DNA from: CAYWJT01 sp964458655
Lineage (GTDB): Bacteria; Acidobacteriota; Aminicenantia; Aminicenantales; Saccharicenantaceae
NCBI GenBank assembly: GCA_964458655.1
Contig: CAYWJT010000077.1
Span: 1 to 7,735, forward strand
Direction: 5' to 3'
DNA: 7,735 bases
A program made the position numbers and the translations under genes. This document shows, one piece after another, positions 1 through 5,261 of this stretch. Below the pieces are notes generated by a model. That model saw only the letters and a program-made list of their open reading frames with translations. It did not search any database and was not told the origin of the DNA. Each line of letters starts with the position of its first letter. Position 1 is the first letter of the stretch.

Positions 1-121
1 GCGGCACCTATCATAGCCCATCGTGTCACCTATGTATCTGAACGAGCTCAGCCGGAAAAGGGTCTATGTAAGGAGAGGGATTGGAATCCGGCGCGGGCGT
101 GCCGGCGTTTCGGGACCGGCT
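1..121. other. Short non-coding flank downstream of the PilZ-like pair
   Basis: I see no credible gene here; open frames in this stretch run antisense into the PilZ-like gene and do not resemble proteins. On the minus strand, just past the stop of the preceding gene, GCCGG (116-120) can pair with CCGGC (101-105), and a second GC-rich pairing is possible between 88-92 and 101-105. Neither is followed by a run of T, so this is not a convincing intrinsic terminator. Confidence 0.5.
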
Positions 122-493
122 TCAGTTGGCCGACTGGAGACGGAAGCGACGGTCGAGCCTGACCGTCACGAGCTGCAGCGAAGGGGATTCTTTCAGGACG
201 GATTCGACGACGCCGGTCAGGACCAGGCGCAAAGGGTGCTCCAAGATGAGCGTCTGCGGGATATCGACCGCCAGGGTCAGCTTGGAGCCCTGCCGCAGAA
301 CGGCCCGGGCCGGCAGGACGGCCGTCTCGGAGCTTATCGAGCGCAGCTCGACCCGCTCCTCGAACCGCTTGCCGAAGGCGTCGGCGCCCTTGATGACGCC
401 CGGTAGGGAAAGCTCGAAGACGCGCTGCCTCCGCGCCTGCCGGTCGCTCGACTGCTGTGATTCCAGATAGCCTATGGGTAATTCCCTTGACAT
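122..493 (-). CDS. Small PilZ-like domain protein, degenerate (copy 2 of a tandem pair)
   Basis: Predicted soluble protein of 123 residues with no signal peptide or membrane segment. After a polar N-terminus (about 1-20), residues 21-120 read as one beta-rich domain: RRQRVFELSLP, then a strand containing VELRSIS, a GSKLTLAVDIP strand, an LRLVLTGVVESV strand and a final VRLDRRF. This order matches PilZ domains, which bind cyclic di-GMP to control motility, secretion or exopolysaccharide. The usual binding signature is an RxxxR followed by D/NxSxxG; here the second motif is replaced by SISSETA, so ligand binding is doubtful. It resembles the adjacent upstream gene along its whole length, which points to tandem duplication. 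The ATG lies 5 bases after that gene's TAA stop, with GGAAC between, so the two are probably co-transcribed and translationally linked. The PilZ assignment is by pattern only; a family search could place it elsewhere. Confidence 0.72.
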   Translation of the reverse strand: MSRELPIGYLESQQSSDRQARRQRVFELSLPGVIKGADAFGKRFEERVELRSISSETAVLPARAVLRQGSKLTLAVDIPQTLILEHPLRLVLTGVVESVLKESPSLQLVTVRLDRRFRLQSAN

Positions 494-498
494 GTTCC

Positions 499-891
499 TT
501 ACGTTCGGGCCGGACCTTTGTCCTGGCCGTCCCCCGTTTCCTCTATGACGTACCTGTTCTCGAACTTGACGGCCACCCGCGATACGCCCCCGAGGTTGAA
601 ATCGCGCGAGACCTCGACCGCCGTCCCCTTGATGATGAGCTTCAGCTTCTTGGTCGGGTCCAGTCCCGCCGGCAGGTCTATGGCCAGTCGGAGTCTGGTC
701 CCGGCCAGGATGTAGCTCTTGAGCTCGAGTATTGCCCCCACATGGCTGATGAAGGATATCGCGGCCTCTTCCTTGAACAGGTAGCCGTCGCTCGCGGCGC
801 CCTCGACCGTGGCCGGCAGGGAAAGCTTGAAGCCCTGCGCCAGGTCTGGGTTCTTCAGGGATATGGTCCCGTTGTCAGCGAACCTTGGCAT
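499..891 (-). CDS. Small PilZ-like domain protein, degenerate (copy 1 of a tandem pair)
   Basis: Predicted soluble protein of 130 residues. The domain runs from about residue 18 to 118: FKLSLPATVEGA, then AAISFISHVGAILEL, then GTRLRLAIDLP, KLKLIIKGTAVEVS and VAVKFENRYV. The strand order and the shared FxLSLP, LxLAxDxP and LxLxxxG patterns match the downstream neighbour. The PilZ arginine motif is absent and the D/NxSxxG position reads ISHVGA, so c-di-GMP binding is unlikely to be canonical. The C-terminal dozen residues are charged and probably disordered. I chose the ATG at 889-891 because AAGGA (899-903) lies 7 bases upstream. A TTG at 949-951 would add 20 residues that look like translated leader. 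It is the first gene of a leftward pair, divergent from proS. Its cellular role cannot be read from the sequence. Confidence 0.72.
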   Translation of the reverse strand: MPRFADNGTISLKNPDLAQGFKLSLPATVEGAASDGYLFKEEAAISFISHVGAILELKSYILAGTRLRLAIDLPAGLDPTKKLKLIIKGTAVEVSRDFNLGGVSRVAVKFENRYVIEETGDGQDKGPART

Positions 892-898
892 ATCCGCT

Positions 899-903
899 TC
901 CTT
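899..903 (-). promoter_or_regulatory. Ribosome binding site deciding the start of PilZ-like copy 1
   Basis: AAGGA on the minus strand lies 7 bases before the ATG at 889-891. The alternative TTG at 949-951 has no comparable site at proper spacing, so the shorter protein is preferred. Confidence 0.65.
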
Positions 904-951
904 TTCCTTGAAACTACGACCCCACTTTAACCTGACGGGAAACACGGTCAA

Positions 952-967
952 TCACCCCTATGGGTGA
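952..967. repeat. Inverted repeat TCACCC-CTAT-GGGTGA
   Basis: Two perfect 6-base arms separated by 4 bases lie between the divergent genes, 45 bases upstream of the proS -35 box. It could be an operator for a dimeric regulator or a small hairpin in the leader of the leftward transcript. A 6-base arm can occur by chance, so function is unproven. Confidence 0.35.
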
Positions 968-1011
968 AATAACGGATGATATTCCTTTTACCTCAAAGGG
1001 CGGCCCATTCC

Positions 1012-1040
1012 TTGACAAAATCCGGGGTCGTCAATAGAAT
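1012..1040 (+). promoter_or_regulatory. Sigma-70 type promoter for proS
   Basis: A perfect TTGACA (1012-1017) and TAGAAT (1035-1040, one mismatch to TATAAT) are separated by exactly 17 bases. The predicted transcription start is at about 1046-1048, some 23 bases before the proS start codon. It stands out as the strongest promoter-like sequence in the window and should drive proS, pcm and the DUF192 gene. Confidence 0.8.
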
Positions 1041-1046
1041 GCCAAG

Positions 1047-1073
1047 ATGCTGGAAGAAAAGGAGATGACGTGA
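1047..1073 (+). other. Possible 8-codon upstream micro-ORF overlapping the proS start
   Basis: ATG at 1047-1049 opens a frame encoding MLEEKEMT and stops at TGA 1071-1073. That stop overlaps the proS GTG start (1070-1072) in a GTGA arrangement. The ATG sits at the transcription start predicted from the promoter, so the micro-ORF would be leaderless or nearly so. The proS ribosome site (1059-1064) lies inside it. It may be chance: an 8-codon frame is short and part of it is just the purine-rich ribosome site. Confidence 0.3.
1059..1064 (+). promoter_or_regulatory. Ribosome binding site of proS
   Basis: AAGGAG ends 5 bases before the GTG at 1070-1072. It decides the GTG start, since the nearby ATG at 1065-1067 meets a stop after two codons. 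Confidence 0.75.
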
Positions 1074-2524
1074 GCGAGAACGACAGGCTGGTCAAGAGCA
1101 TCACGCCCAAGAGCGAGGACTATTCCCGCTGGTACATCGACGTCGTGAAGAAGGCCGAGCTGGCCGACTACGCCCCGGTCAAGGGCATGATGGTCATCCG
1201 GCCTTACGGCTACGCGGTCTGGGAGCACATCCAGAGGCTGCTCGACGCCCGTTTCAAGGCCGCCGGGCACGTCAACGCCTATTTCCCGCTGTTCATCCCG
1301 GAGAGCTACCTGAAGAAGGAGGCCGAGCACGTCAAGGGCTTCGCCCCGGAAGTCGCCTGGGTGACCCAGGGCGGCAGCGACGAGCTCGAGGAGAGGCTGG
1401 CCGTGCGGCCCACCTCGGAAGCCATCATCGGCCCCATGTACGCCAAATGGCTCAAGTCCTACCGCGACCTGCCCATCCTCATCAACCAGTGGGCCAACGT
1501 CGTCCGCTGGGAGAAGGTCACCAGGCCCTTCCTGCGCACGACCGAGTTCCTCTGGCAGGAAGGCCACACTTGCCATGAGACATACGAGCAGGCCCAGGAG
1601 GAGACGCTGCTCATACTGGACATATATCGGGAGTTCGCCGAGACCGAACTGGCCATTCCCGTCTTGGCCGGCCGCAAGAGCGAGAGTGAGAAGTTCGCCG
1701 GCGCCCTGATGACCTACGCCATCGAGGGTCTGATGTCCGACGGCAAGGCCCTGCAGATGGGCACTTCGCATAACCTCGGTCAGCACTTCGCCAAGGTCTT
1801 CAACATCCGGTTCGAGGACCGCAACCAGGCCCTGCAGTACGCCTGGCAGACGTCCTGGGGCGTCTCGACGCGTTTGATCGGCGCTGTGGTCATGTCGCAC
1901 GGGGACGACTCCGGCCTGATTTTCCCGCCCAACATCGCCCCCGTCCAGGCCGTGATCGTGCCGATCGCGAAAGGCGACTGGAAGCGCGACGTCCTGCCCG
2001 CCGCCCGCAAGCTCGAGGCGGAGCTCCTCGGCGTCGGAGTGAGAGCCAAGCTCGACGCCCGTGAGGAGTTCACCCCCGGCTGGAAGTTCGCCGAGTATGA
2101 GATGCGCGGCGTCCCGTTGAGGATCGAAGTCGGGCCGAAAGACATAGCCAAAGGGCAGGCGGTCTTCGTCAGGCGCGACGACAAGTCGAAGACGGCCCTG
2201 CCGCTCGCGGAAGCCGCGCCGCGCACGCCGGAATTGCTCGCGACGGTCCAGCGGTCCCTTTTCGAACGGGCCCTGCGCTTCCGGGAGGAGAACACGCGGA
2301 CGGCGTCCTCTTTCGAGGGATTCCGCGAGGCCATGGAGAGTAAGCGCGGTTTCATCCGATGCGGCTGGTGCGGAGAGCCGGCCTGTGAGGACAGGATAAA
2401 GGCCGAGACCATGGCCACGATCAGGGTCATCCCGCTCGGCCCCGAGAGCGAAGAGCCGACCGAACGCTGCGTGGCCTGCGGCGGCAAGGCCAGGCACATA
2501 GCCTTCTTCGCTCGGGCCTATTGA
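1070..2524 (+). CDS. proS: Prolyl-tRNA synthetase, archaeal/eukaryotic type
   Basis: Cytoplasmic class II aminoacyl-tRNA synthetase of 484 residues that charges tRNA-Pro with proline using ATP. The class II core is intact: an N-terminal motif 1 region (about 35-80), the proline/ATP loop RPTSE at 113-117, motif 2 with RPFLRTTEF and WQEGHT at 152-167, and motif 3 with GVSTRLIGAVVMSHGDD at 264-280. An anticodon-binding domain follows (about 290-400). The C-terminal zinc-type domain has cysteines at 431, 434, 439, 467 and 470, and the chain ends in tyrosine as expected for this type. The roughly 180-residue editing insertion of the longer bacterial form is absent, and the length fits the archaeal/eukaryotic type, which is also found in many bacteria. 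The GTG start has a good AAGGAG site. It is the first gene of the rightward set, with its own strong promoter. Confidence 0.97.
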   Translation: MSENDRLVKSITPKSEDYSRWYIDVVKKAELADYAPVKGMMVIRPYGYAVWEHIQRLLDARFKAAGHVNAYFPLFIPESYLKKEAEHVKGFAPEVAWVTQGGSDELEERLAVRPTSEAIIGPMYAKWLKSYRDLPILINQWANVVRWEKVTRPFLRTTEFLWQEGHTCHETYEQAQEETLLILDIYREFAETELAIPVLAGRKSESEKFAGALMTYAIEGLMSDGKALQMGTSHNLGQHFAKVFNIRFEDRNQALQYAWQTSWGVSTRLIGAVVMSHGDDSGLIFPPNIAPVQAVIVPIAKGDWKRDVLPAARKLEAELLGVGVRAKLDAREEFTPGWKFAEYEMRGVPLRIEVGPKDIAKGQAVFVRRDDKSKTALPLAEAAPRTPELLATVQRSLFERALRFREENTRTASSFEGFREAMESKRGFIRCGWCGEPACEDRIKAETMATIRVIPLGPESEEPTERCVACGGKARHIAFFARAY

Positions 2525-2603
2525 GCCGGCTCGGCCGGCCTTGGGTCCGGCTTGCGCGCGGCGCCGTACGAGAAAGGCCGGCGGCCGCGAAGGGATAATT
2601 CAG

Positions 2604-3251
2604 ATGAGCCGCTCCGGCGAGCGCGACGCTTTCAAGAAGGAAAGGAAGAGGATGGTGGACGTCCAGATCCGCCGACGGGGCCTGAAGGACCGCCGGGTGC
2701 TGGCGGCCATGGAGAAGGTTCCCCGCCACCTTTTTGTGCCCGAGAACATGACCGGCTGGGCCTACGGCGACGAACCCCTGCCCATCGGGTCCGGCCAGAC
2801 CATTTCACAGCCCTATATCGTCGCCTACATGACTGAAACCCTGAAGTTGTCCGGCAGGGAGAAAGTGCTCGAGATAGGCACCGGCTCCGGCTATCAAACT
2901 CCGGTGCTGGCCGAGATGGCCGCCGAGGTCTACACGATCGAGCTCATCGAAAGCCTGGCGGCGCGGGCCAGGCAGGTGCTCGAAGGGCTCGGATATGCGA
3001 ACATCAGGTTCAGGACGGACGACGGCTCGCGCGGCTGGCCGGAGGCGGCGCCGTTCGACGCAGTGATGGTCACGGCTGCGGCCAACGTCATCCCGGCCGC
3101 CCTTGAAGAGCAGCTGGCCGACGGCGGCCGCATGATCATACCGGTCGGCGTCGATTTCCAGGAGCTGGTCCTGGTCAGAAAAGGGGCGCGGGGCCTGGAG
3201 CGGGAAAGCCTCATCCCGGTCCGTTTCGTGCCGCTGGTTTCGACGAGCTGA
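2604..3251 (+). CDS. pcm: Protein-L-isoaspartate O-methyltransferase
   Basis: Cytoplasmic repair enzyme of 215 residues that transfers a methyl group from S-adenosylmethionine to L-isoaspartyl residues in aged proteins, starting their return to normal aspartate. The family signatures are present in order: VPRHLFVP (39-46), LPIGSGQTISQP (59-70), the SAM-binding loop VLEIGTGSGYQT (88-99), an acidic strand end TIEL (111-114), DDGSRGW (139-145) where GDGxxGW is more usual, FDAVMVTAAA (151-160) and the closing RFVPL (207-211). I chose the ATG at 2604 because AAGGG lies 9 bases upstream and homologues with the MVxxQIxxRG segment usually have a short lead-in. The ATG at 2652 also has a purine-rich site and would give 199 residues, so the start is not certain. 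It lies 79 bases after proS and 16 bases before the DUF192 gene. Confidence 0.95.
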   Translation: MSRSGERDAFKKERKRMVDVQIRRRGLKDRRVLAAMEKVPRHLFVPENMTGWAYGDEPLPIGSGQTISQPYIVAYMTETLKLSGREKVLEIGTGSGYQTPVLAEMAAEVYTIELIESLAARARQVLEGLGYANIRFRTDDGSRGWPEAAPFDAVMVTAAANVIPAALEEQLADGGRMIIPVGVDFQELVLVRKGARGLERESLIPVRFVPLVSTS

Positions 3252-3254
3252 GCG

Positions 3255-3260
3255 AAGGAG
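3255..3260 (+). promoter_or_regulatory. Ribosome binding site of the DUF192 gene
   Basis: AAGGAG with 7-base spacing, placed in the 16-base gap after the pcm stop. It fixes the ATG at 3268 as the start. Confidence 0.7.
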
Positions 3261-3267
3261 AGCAGCG

Positions 3268-3759
3268 ATGGAGACCCAATATCGGTCGGGCCGGGCGCGG
3301 TCGGCGCGCCTGATGGCCGCGTGCCTCGTGCTTCTCGCGCCACTAGCCTGCGGGGCCCAAAACAAGGAAAAGTTCGTCAAAGTCTTCTTCCCCGACGGCA
3401 GGTCGGTCCGGGCCGAGCTGGCCGTGACCGAGGCGGAAAGGGCGCGGGGCCTGATGTTCCGGACTTCCGTGCCGCCGGGTGAGGGCATGCTCTTCGTCTT
3501 CGAGACGGACGGCGTCTATTCCTTCTGGATGAAGAGCACCCTGATCGCCCTGGACATGATCTGGCTCGATTCCGGCAAGCGCGTCGTCCATATAGAAAGG
3601 AACGTGCCGCCCTGCCGCCGAGACCCGTGTCCCGCTTACGGCCCGGACCGGCTCTCTCGCTACGTGCTGGAGCTCGGCGCCGGCGGCGCCGACGCCTACG
3701 GACTGAAAACAGGCGACGTCCTGCGCTTCGCCCTGCCGGACTGGGTGGCCAAAAGATAG
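3268..3759 (+). CDS. DUF192 family small exported protein
   Basis: Protein of 163 residues with a basic N-terminus (R6-R14), a hydrophobic segment (about 15-28) and then a DUF192 domain (about 37-157). Family hallmarks are visible: ERARGLMFR (57-65), GMLFVFE (73-79), FWMKSTLIALDMIWL (86-100), IERNVPPC (109-116) with CP at 121-122, YVLELGAG (132-139) and YGLKTGD (144-150). The N-terminus looks like a secretion signal. C28 could be a lipidation cysteine, but the preceding PLA is a poor lipobox because position -3 is proline; cleavage after A30 by ordinary signal peptidase is equally plausible. The biochemical role of this family is not known to me. AAGGAG (3255-3260) lies 7 bases before the ATG. 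It follows pcm by 16 bases, so it is probably in the same transcript. Confidence 0.93.
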   Translation: METQYRSGRARSARLMAACLVLLAPLACGAQNKEKFVKVFFPDGRSVRAELAVTEAERARGLMFRTSVPPGEGMLFVFETDGVYSFWMKSTLIALDMIWLDSGKRVVHIERNVPPCRRDPCPAYGPDRLSRYVLELGAGGADAYGLKTGDVLRFALPDWVAKR

Positions 3760-3778
3760 GACGGCGGCCCGGAAGGCC

Positions 3779-4327
3779 TCAGAGATACTTTATCCTCGGC
3801 ATCTTGCCCGGCGTCTTGCCGTGATAGAAGAGCCAGCGGTCGTAGCTGTCCTGGTTGTCGAAAAGCTTGATGGATTTGTCGGTCGAAGAGCTGACCACGC
3901 CCAGGATGCGGGCGTCCTTGAGGCCGCCCAGCCGCTTGGCCGGCGCCACCAGGACCTCCTGCGGCGCCTCTCCGGAAACGGAGGCTGGCGCGGCCACCGA
4001 GCCCGTCGCGAGTATGACGTTCCATTCGCCGTCGCGTGTCATCGGGTCACGGTAAAGGCGTCGGATGCACTTCTTGTCCAGAAGCTCCTCGAGCGTCGAG
4101 GGATGCCTGCCGGGGTATTTGGCCAAGTAGACCCTGACCGCTTCCATGTACTGCTTGCCCCTGAAAATGAGCTCCTCTTCCTTCTCGCGCCTGATCTGGG
4201 TTTCCCAGACGGGAAAGGCGACCATGAGCCCGACGGCTATGGTGAAGACGGCCAGCATCAGCATGATGACCATGTAGCCGGCCTCTCCGGGCCGAGGGTC
4301 ACGATAGGTTCTCTCGAAACCGGCCAT
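3779..4327 (-). CDS. Non-canonical pseudopilin, type II secretion/type IV pilus-like, lacking Glu5
   Basis: Predicted inner-membrane protein of 182 residues with one N-terminal membrane segment (about 18-38) and a periplasmic domain. The short polar leader ends in GEAG-YMVIM; if cleaved after G17, position +5 is methionine rather than the usual glutamate, and the FTLIE motif is absent. A charged helix follows (QIRREKEEELIFRGKQYMEAVRVYL, 44-68), then YPGRHPSTLEELLD (71-84) and DPMT (94-97), the same pattern as in the two neighbouring pseudopilins. The C-terminal part (about 125-182) contains ILGVVSSSTDKSIKLF and YDRWLFYHGK, which I associate with pseudopilins of Acidobacteria-like organisms. 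The ATG at 4325-4327 has AAAGGG (4334-4339) 6 bases upstream; the TTG at 4340-4342 would add 5 residues. Lack of Glu5 is known in GspK, the tip pseudopilin, but GspK is much longer, so I do not name this GspK. It is the last gene of the leftward set. Confidence 0.85.
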   Translation of the reverse strand: MAGFERTYRDPRPGEAGYMVIMLMLAVFTIAVGLMVAFPVWETQIRREKEEELIFRGKQYMEAVRVYLAKYPGRHPSTLEELLDKKCIRRLYRDPMTRDGEWNVILATGSVAAPASVSGEAPQEVLVAPAKRLGGLKDARILGVVSSSTDKSIKLFDNQDSYDRWLFYHGKTPGKMPRIKYL

Positions 4328-4333
4328 GGCGGG

Positions 4334-4339
4334 CCCTTT
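4334..4339 (-). promoter_or_regulatory. Ribosome binding site deciding the start of the last pseudopilin
   Basis: AAAGGG on the minus strand lies 6 bases before the ATG at 4325-4327. This supports that ATG over the in-frame TTG at 4340-4342, which would place the site inside the gene. Confidence 0.6.
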
Positions 4340-4343
4340 CAAC

Positions 4344-4745
4344 TCACCAGGTGTTGTAGAAGCTGCCGTCGATGGGCGACTTCTCCTGCGAGCCGGACTT
4401 GACGTCCACGATGCCCGGGGGCGCGGTCGGAGTGCCGTCCTCGGGCGACAGGGTTTCCGGGACCTGGACCCAGGTTTCGGAGGACCTGGTCATGGGGTCG
4501 AGCGGGACGGCCCTCAGGTAGCCGTCCTGGACCAGGGCCTGAAGGGAAAGCGGGTACTTGCCCTTGTCCTGGTGATACTGGTCGATGAGCTTGCGCAGGA
4601 CGAACAGGTTCTCCTTGAGCACGGTCTCCCTGGCCCGGATCATGGAGGACTTGTACTGGGGGATGGCCAGGCCCAGGATGATGCCGATGATGCTCAGGAC
4701 GATGATTATCTCGATCAGCGTGAAGCCGGGTTTCTTGCCGCTCAT
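4344..4745 (-). CDS. Type II secretion GspG-like pseudopilin (G/FTLIE type)
   Basis: Pseudopilin of 133 residues. The prepilin peptidase site is textbook: leader MSGKKPG, cut after G7, then FTLIE with Glu at +5, followed by a hydrophobic segment (8-28) ending in AIPQY. A helix (about 30-62) leads to KGKYPLSLQALVQDGYL (61-77) and VPLDPMT (80-86). The end, GIVDVKSGS followed by DGSFYNTW, resembles the C-terminal calcium-loop region of the major pseudopilin GspG. It should be processed by a prepilin peptidase (not in this window) and assembled into a periplasmic pseudopilus. I chose the ATG at 4743-4745, 9 bases after AGAGG, because it gives a normal 7-residue leader; an ATG at 4764-4766 overlaps the upstream gene's end and is also possible. 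It lies 14 bases after the preceding pseudopilin gene. GspG-like is likely, but type IV pilin-like systems use similar proteins. Confidence 0.92.
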   Translation of the reverse strand: MSGKKPGFTLIEIIIVLSIIGIILGLAIPQYKSSMIRARETVLKENLFVLRKLIDQYHQDKGKYPLSLQALVQDGYLRAVPLDPMTRSSETWVQVPETLSPEDGTPTAPPGIVDVKSGSQEKSPIDGSFYNTW

Positions 4746-4759
4746 TTCGCTTGGCCTCT

Positions 4760-5245
4760 TCACCATTCCCTGTAACGGGTCCCGTCGAGGGCGATGCCCG
4801 TGCTCCTGGTGTAGACGTCATACACGTTCTGCCCTCCCCAGTTGTCGGAATCCGGGTCGTCCTGGTAGGAACGCAGCCCCCAGTCGAAGGAATCGGTCAT
4901 CGGGTCCCGCGGCACCCGCCTGAGGAAACGGACCAGCTTCTTGACGCGCTTGCCGCCTTCCTGCGTTTCTTCGACCTCGACCCCTTTCACGAGGGTTTCG
5001 AGGTCCGGCGGATAGCCCTCGGTCCCGGGTTTGACTTCGAACTTCTTCTCGTCGGCGAGTTTCTTGTAGGCGTCGATGGCCTCCCGCATCAGACGCAGGC
5101 TGCGCTGGAGCTCCATCTCCTTCTCGCGCTTGACGGCCGTCTTGGCCAGCGGCAGGGCGGACAGGGTAAGCAGGGACAGGATGCCCAGCGTGATGATCAT
5201 CTCGGCCAGAGTGAAACCCTTCGCCCGGGTGCGCAAGCCTCTCAC
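4760..5245 (-). CDS. Type II secretion/type IV pilin-like pseudopilin (G/FTLAE type)
   Basis: Pseudopilin of 161 residues. A basic 10-residue leader ends in AKG, then FTLAE with Glu at +5 of the mature protein and a hydrophobic segment (11-33). A long charged helix follows (KTAVKREKEMELQRSLRLM, 35-53), then GYPPDLETLV (77-86), VPRDPMT (111-117) and WGLRSY. The end, NVYDVYTRSTG followed by ALDGTRYREW, matches the C-terminal layout of the neighbouring GspG-like protein (DVxSxS...DGxxYxxW). The two full-motif proteins therefore look like diverged paralogues. The start is a GTG at 5243-5245 with no convincing ribosome site, so expression may depend on coupling to pnp, whose stop lies 16 bases upstream. 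Which pseudopilus position it occupies cannot be told from sequence alone. Confidence 0.9.
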   Translation of the reverse strand: MRGLRTRAKGFTLAEMIITLGILSLLTLSALPLAKTAVKREKEMELQRSLRLMREAIDAYKKLADEKKFEVKPGTEGYPPDLETLVKGVEVEETQEGGKRVKKLVRFLRRVPRDPMTDSFDWGLRSYQDDPDSDNWGGQNVYDVYTRSTGIALDGTRYREW

Positions 5246-5261
5246 CCCGTTATGTTATGGA

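Larger units (their letters stand above)
892..1069. other. Divergent intergenic region between PilZ-like pair and proS
   Basis: This AT-richer gap of 178 bases must carry control signals for both directions. Rightward it contains a near-consensus promoter (1012-1040) and the proS ribosome site. Leftward, I find only weak candidates, such as a TATCAT at 976-981 (minus strand) with no matching -35 box. A 16-base inverted repeat lies at 952-967. Confidence 0.6.

Noticed and set aside
60..95. A tRNA T-arm-like string (GGATTCCAATCC on the minus strand)
   Set aside because: The flanking bases do not form a 5-base T-stem and no acceptor, D or anticodon arm is present nearby.
101..120. Hairpin just past the stop of PilZ-like copy 2 as an intrinsic terminator
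   Set aside because: The stem is 5 bases with a 10-base loop and no T-run follows on the minus strand.
499..951. TTG start at 951 for PilZ-like copy 1
   Set aside because: The ATG at 891 has a good AAGGA site, and the extra 20 residues look like untranslated leader.
1031..2497. A 488-codon open frame on the minus strand opposite proS
   Set aside because: It is antisense to an intact proS with all class II motifs; its translation is low-complexity and resembles no family. Long antisense frames are expected at this GC content.
2525..2603. GC-rich inverted sequences (CCGGC/GCCGG runs) between proS and pcm as a terminator or riboswitch
   Set aside because: Several short overlapping pairings are possible in GC-rich DNA, but there is no T-run and no recognisable riboswitch core.
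2652..2654. Internal ATG as the pcm start
   Set aside because: It has a purine-rich upstream stretch, but the longer form fits homologues with a short helix before the MVxxQI segment. Not fully excluded.
3349..3351. C28 of the DUF192 protein as a definite lipoprotein cysteine
   Set aside because: The preceding residues PLA lack the leucine-like residue usual at -3, so lipidation is only a possibility.
3766..3778. GGCC-CGGAA-GGCC as a bidirectional terminator
   Set aside because: A 4-base stem with no adjacent T-run on either strand is too weak.
4340..4342. TTG start for the last pseudopilin
   Set aside because: The ATG at 4325-4327 has AAAGGG at 6-base spacing; the TTG has no better site.
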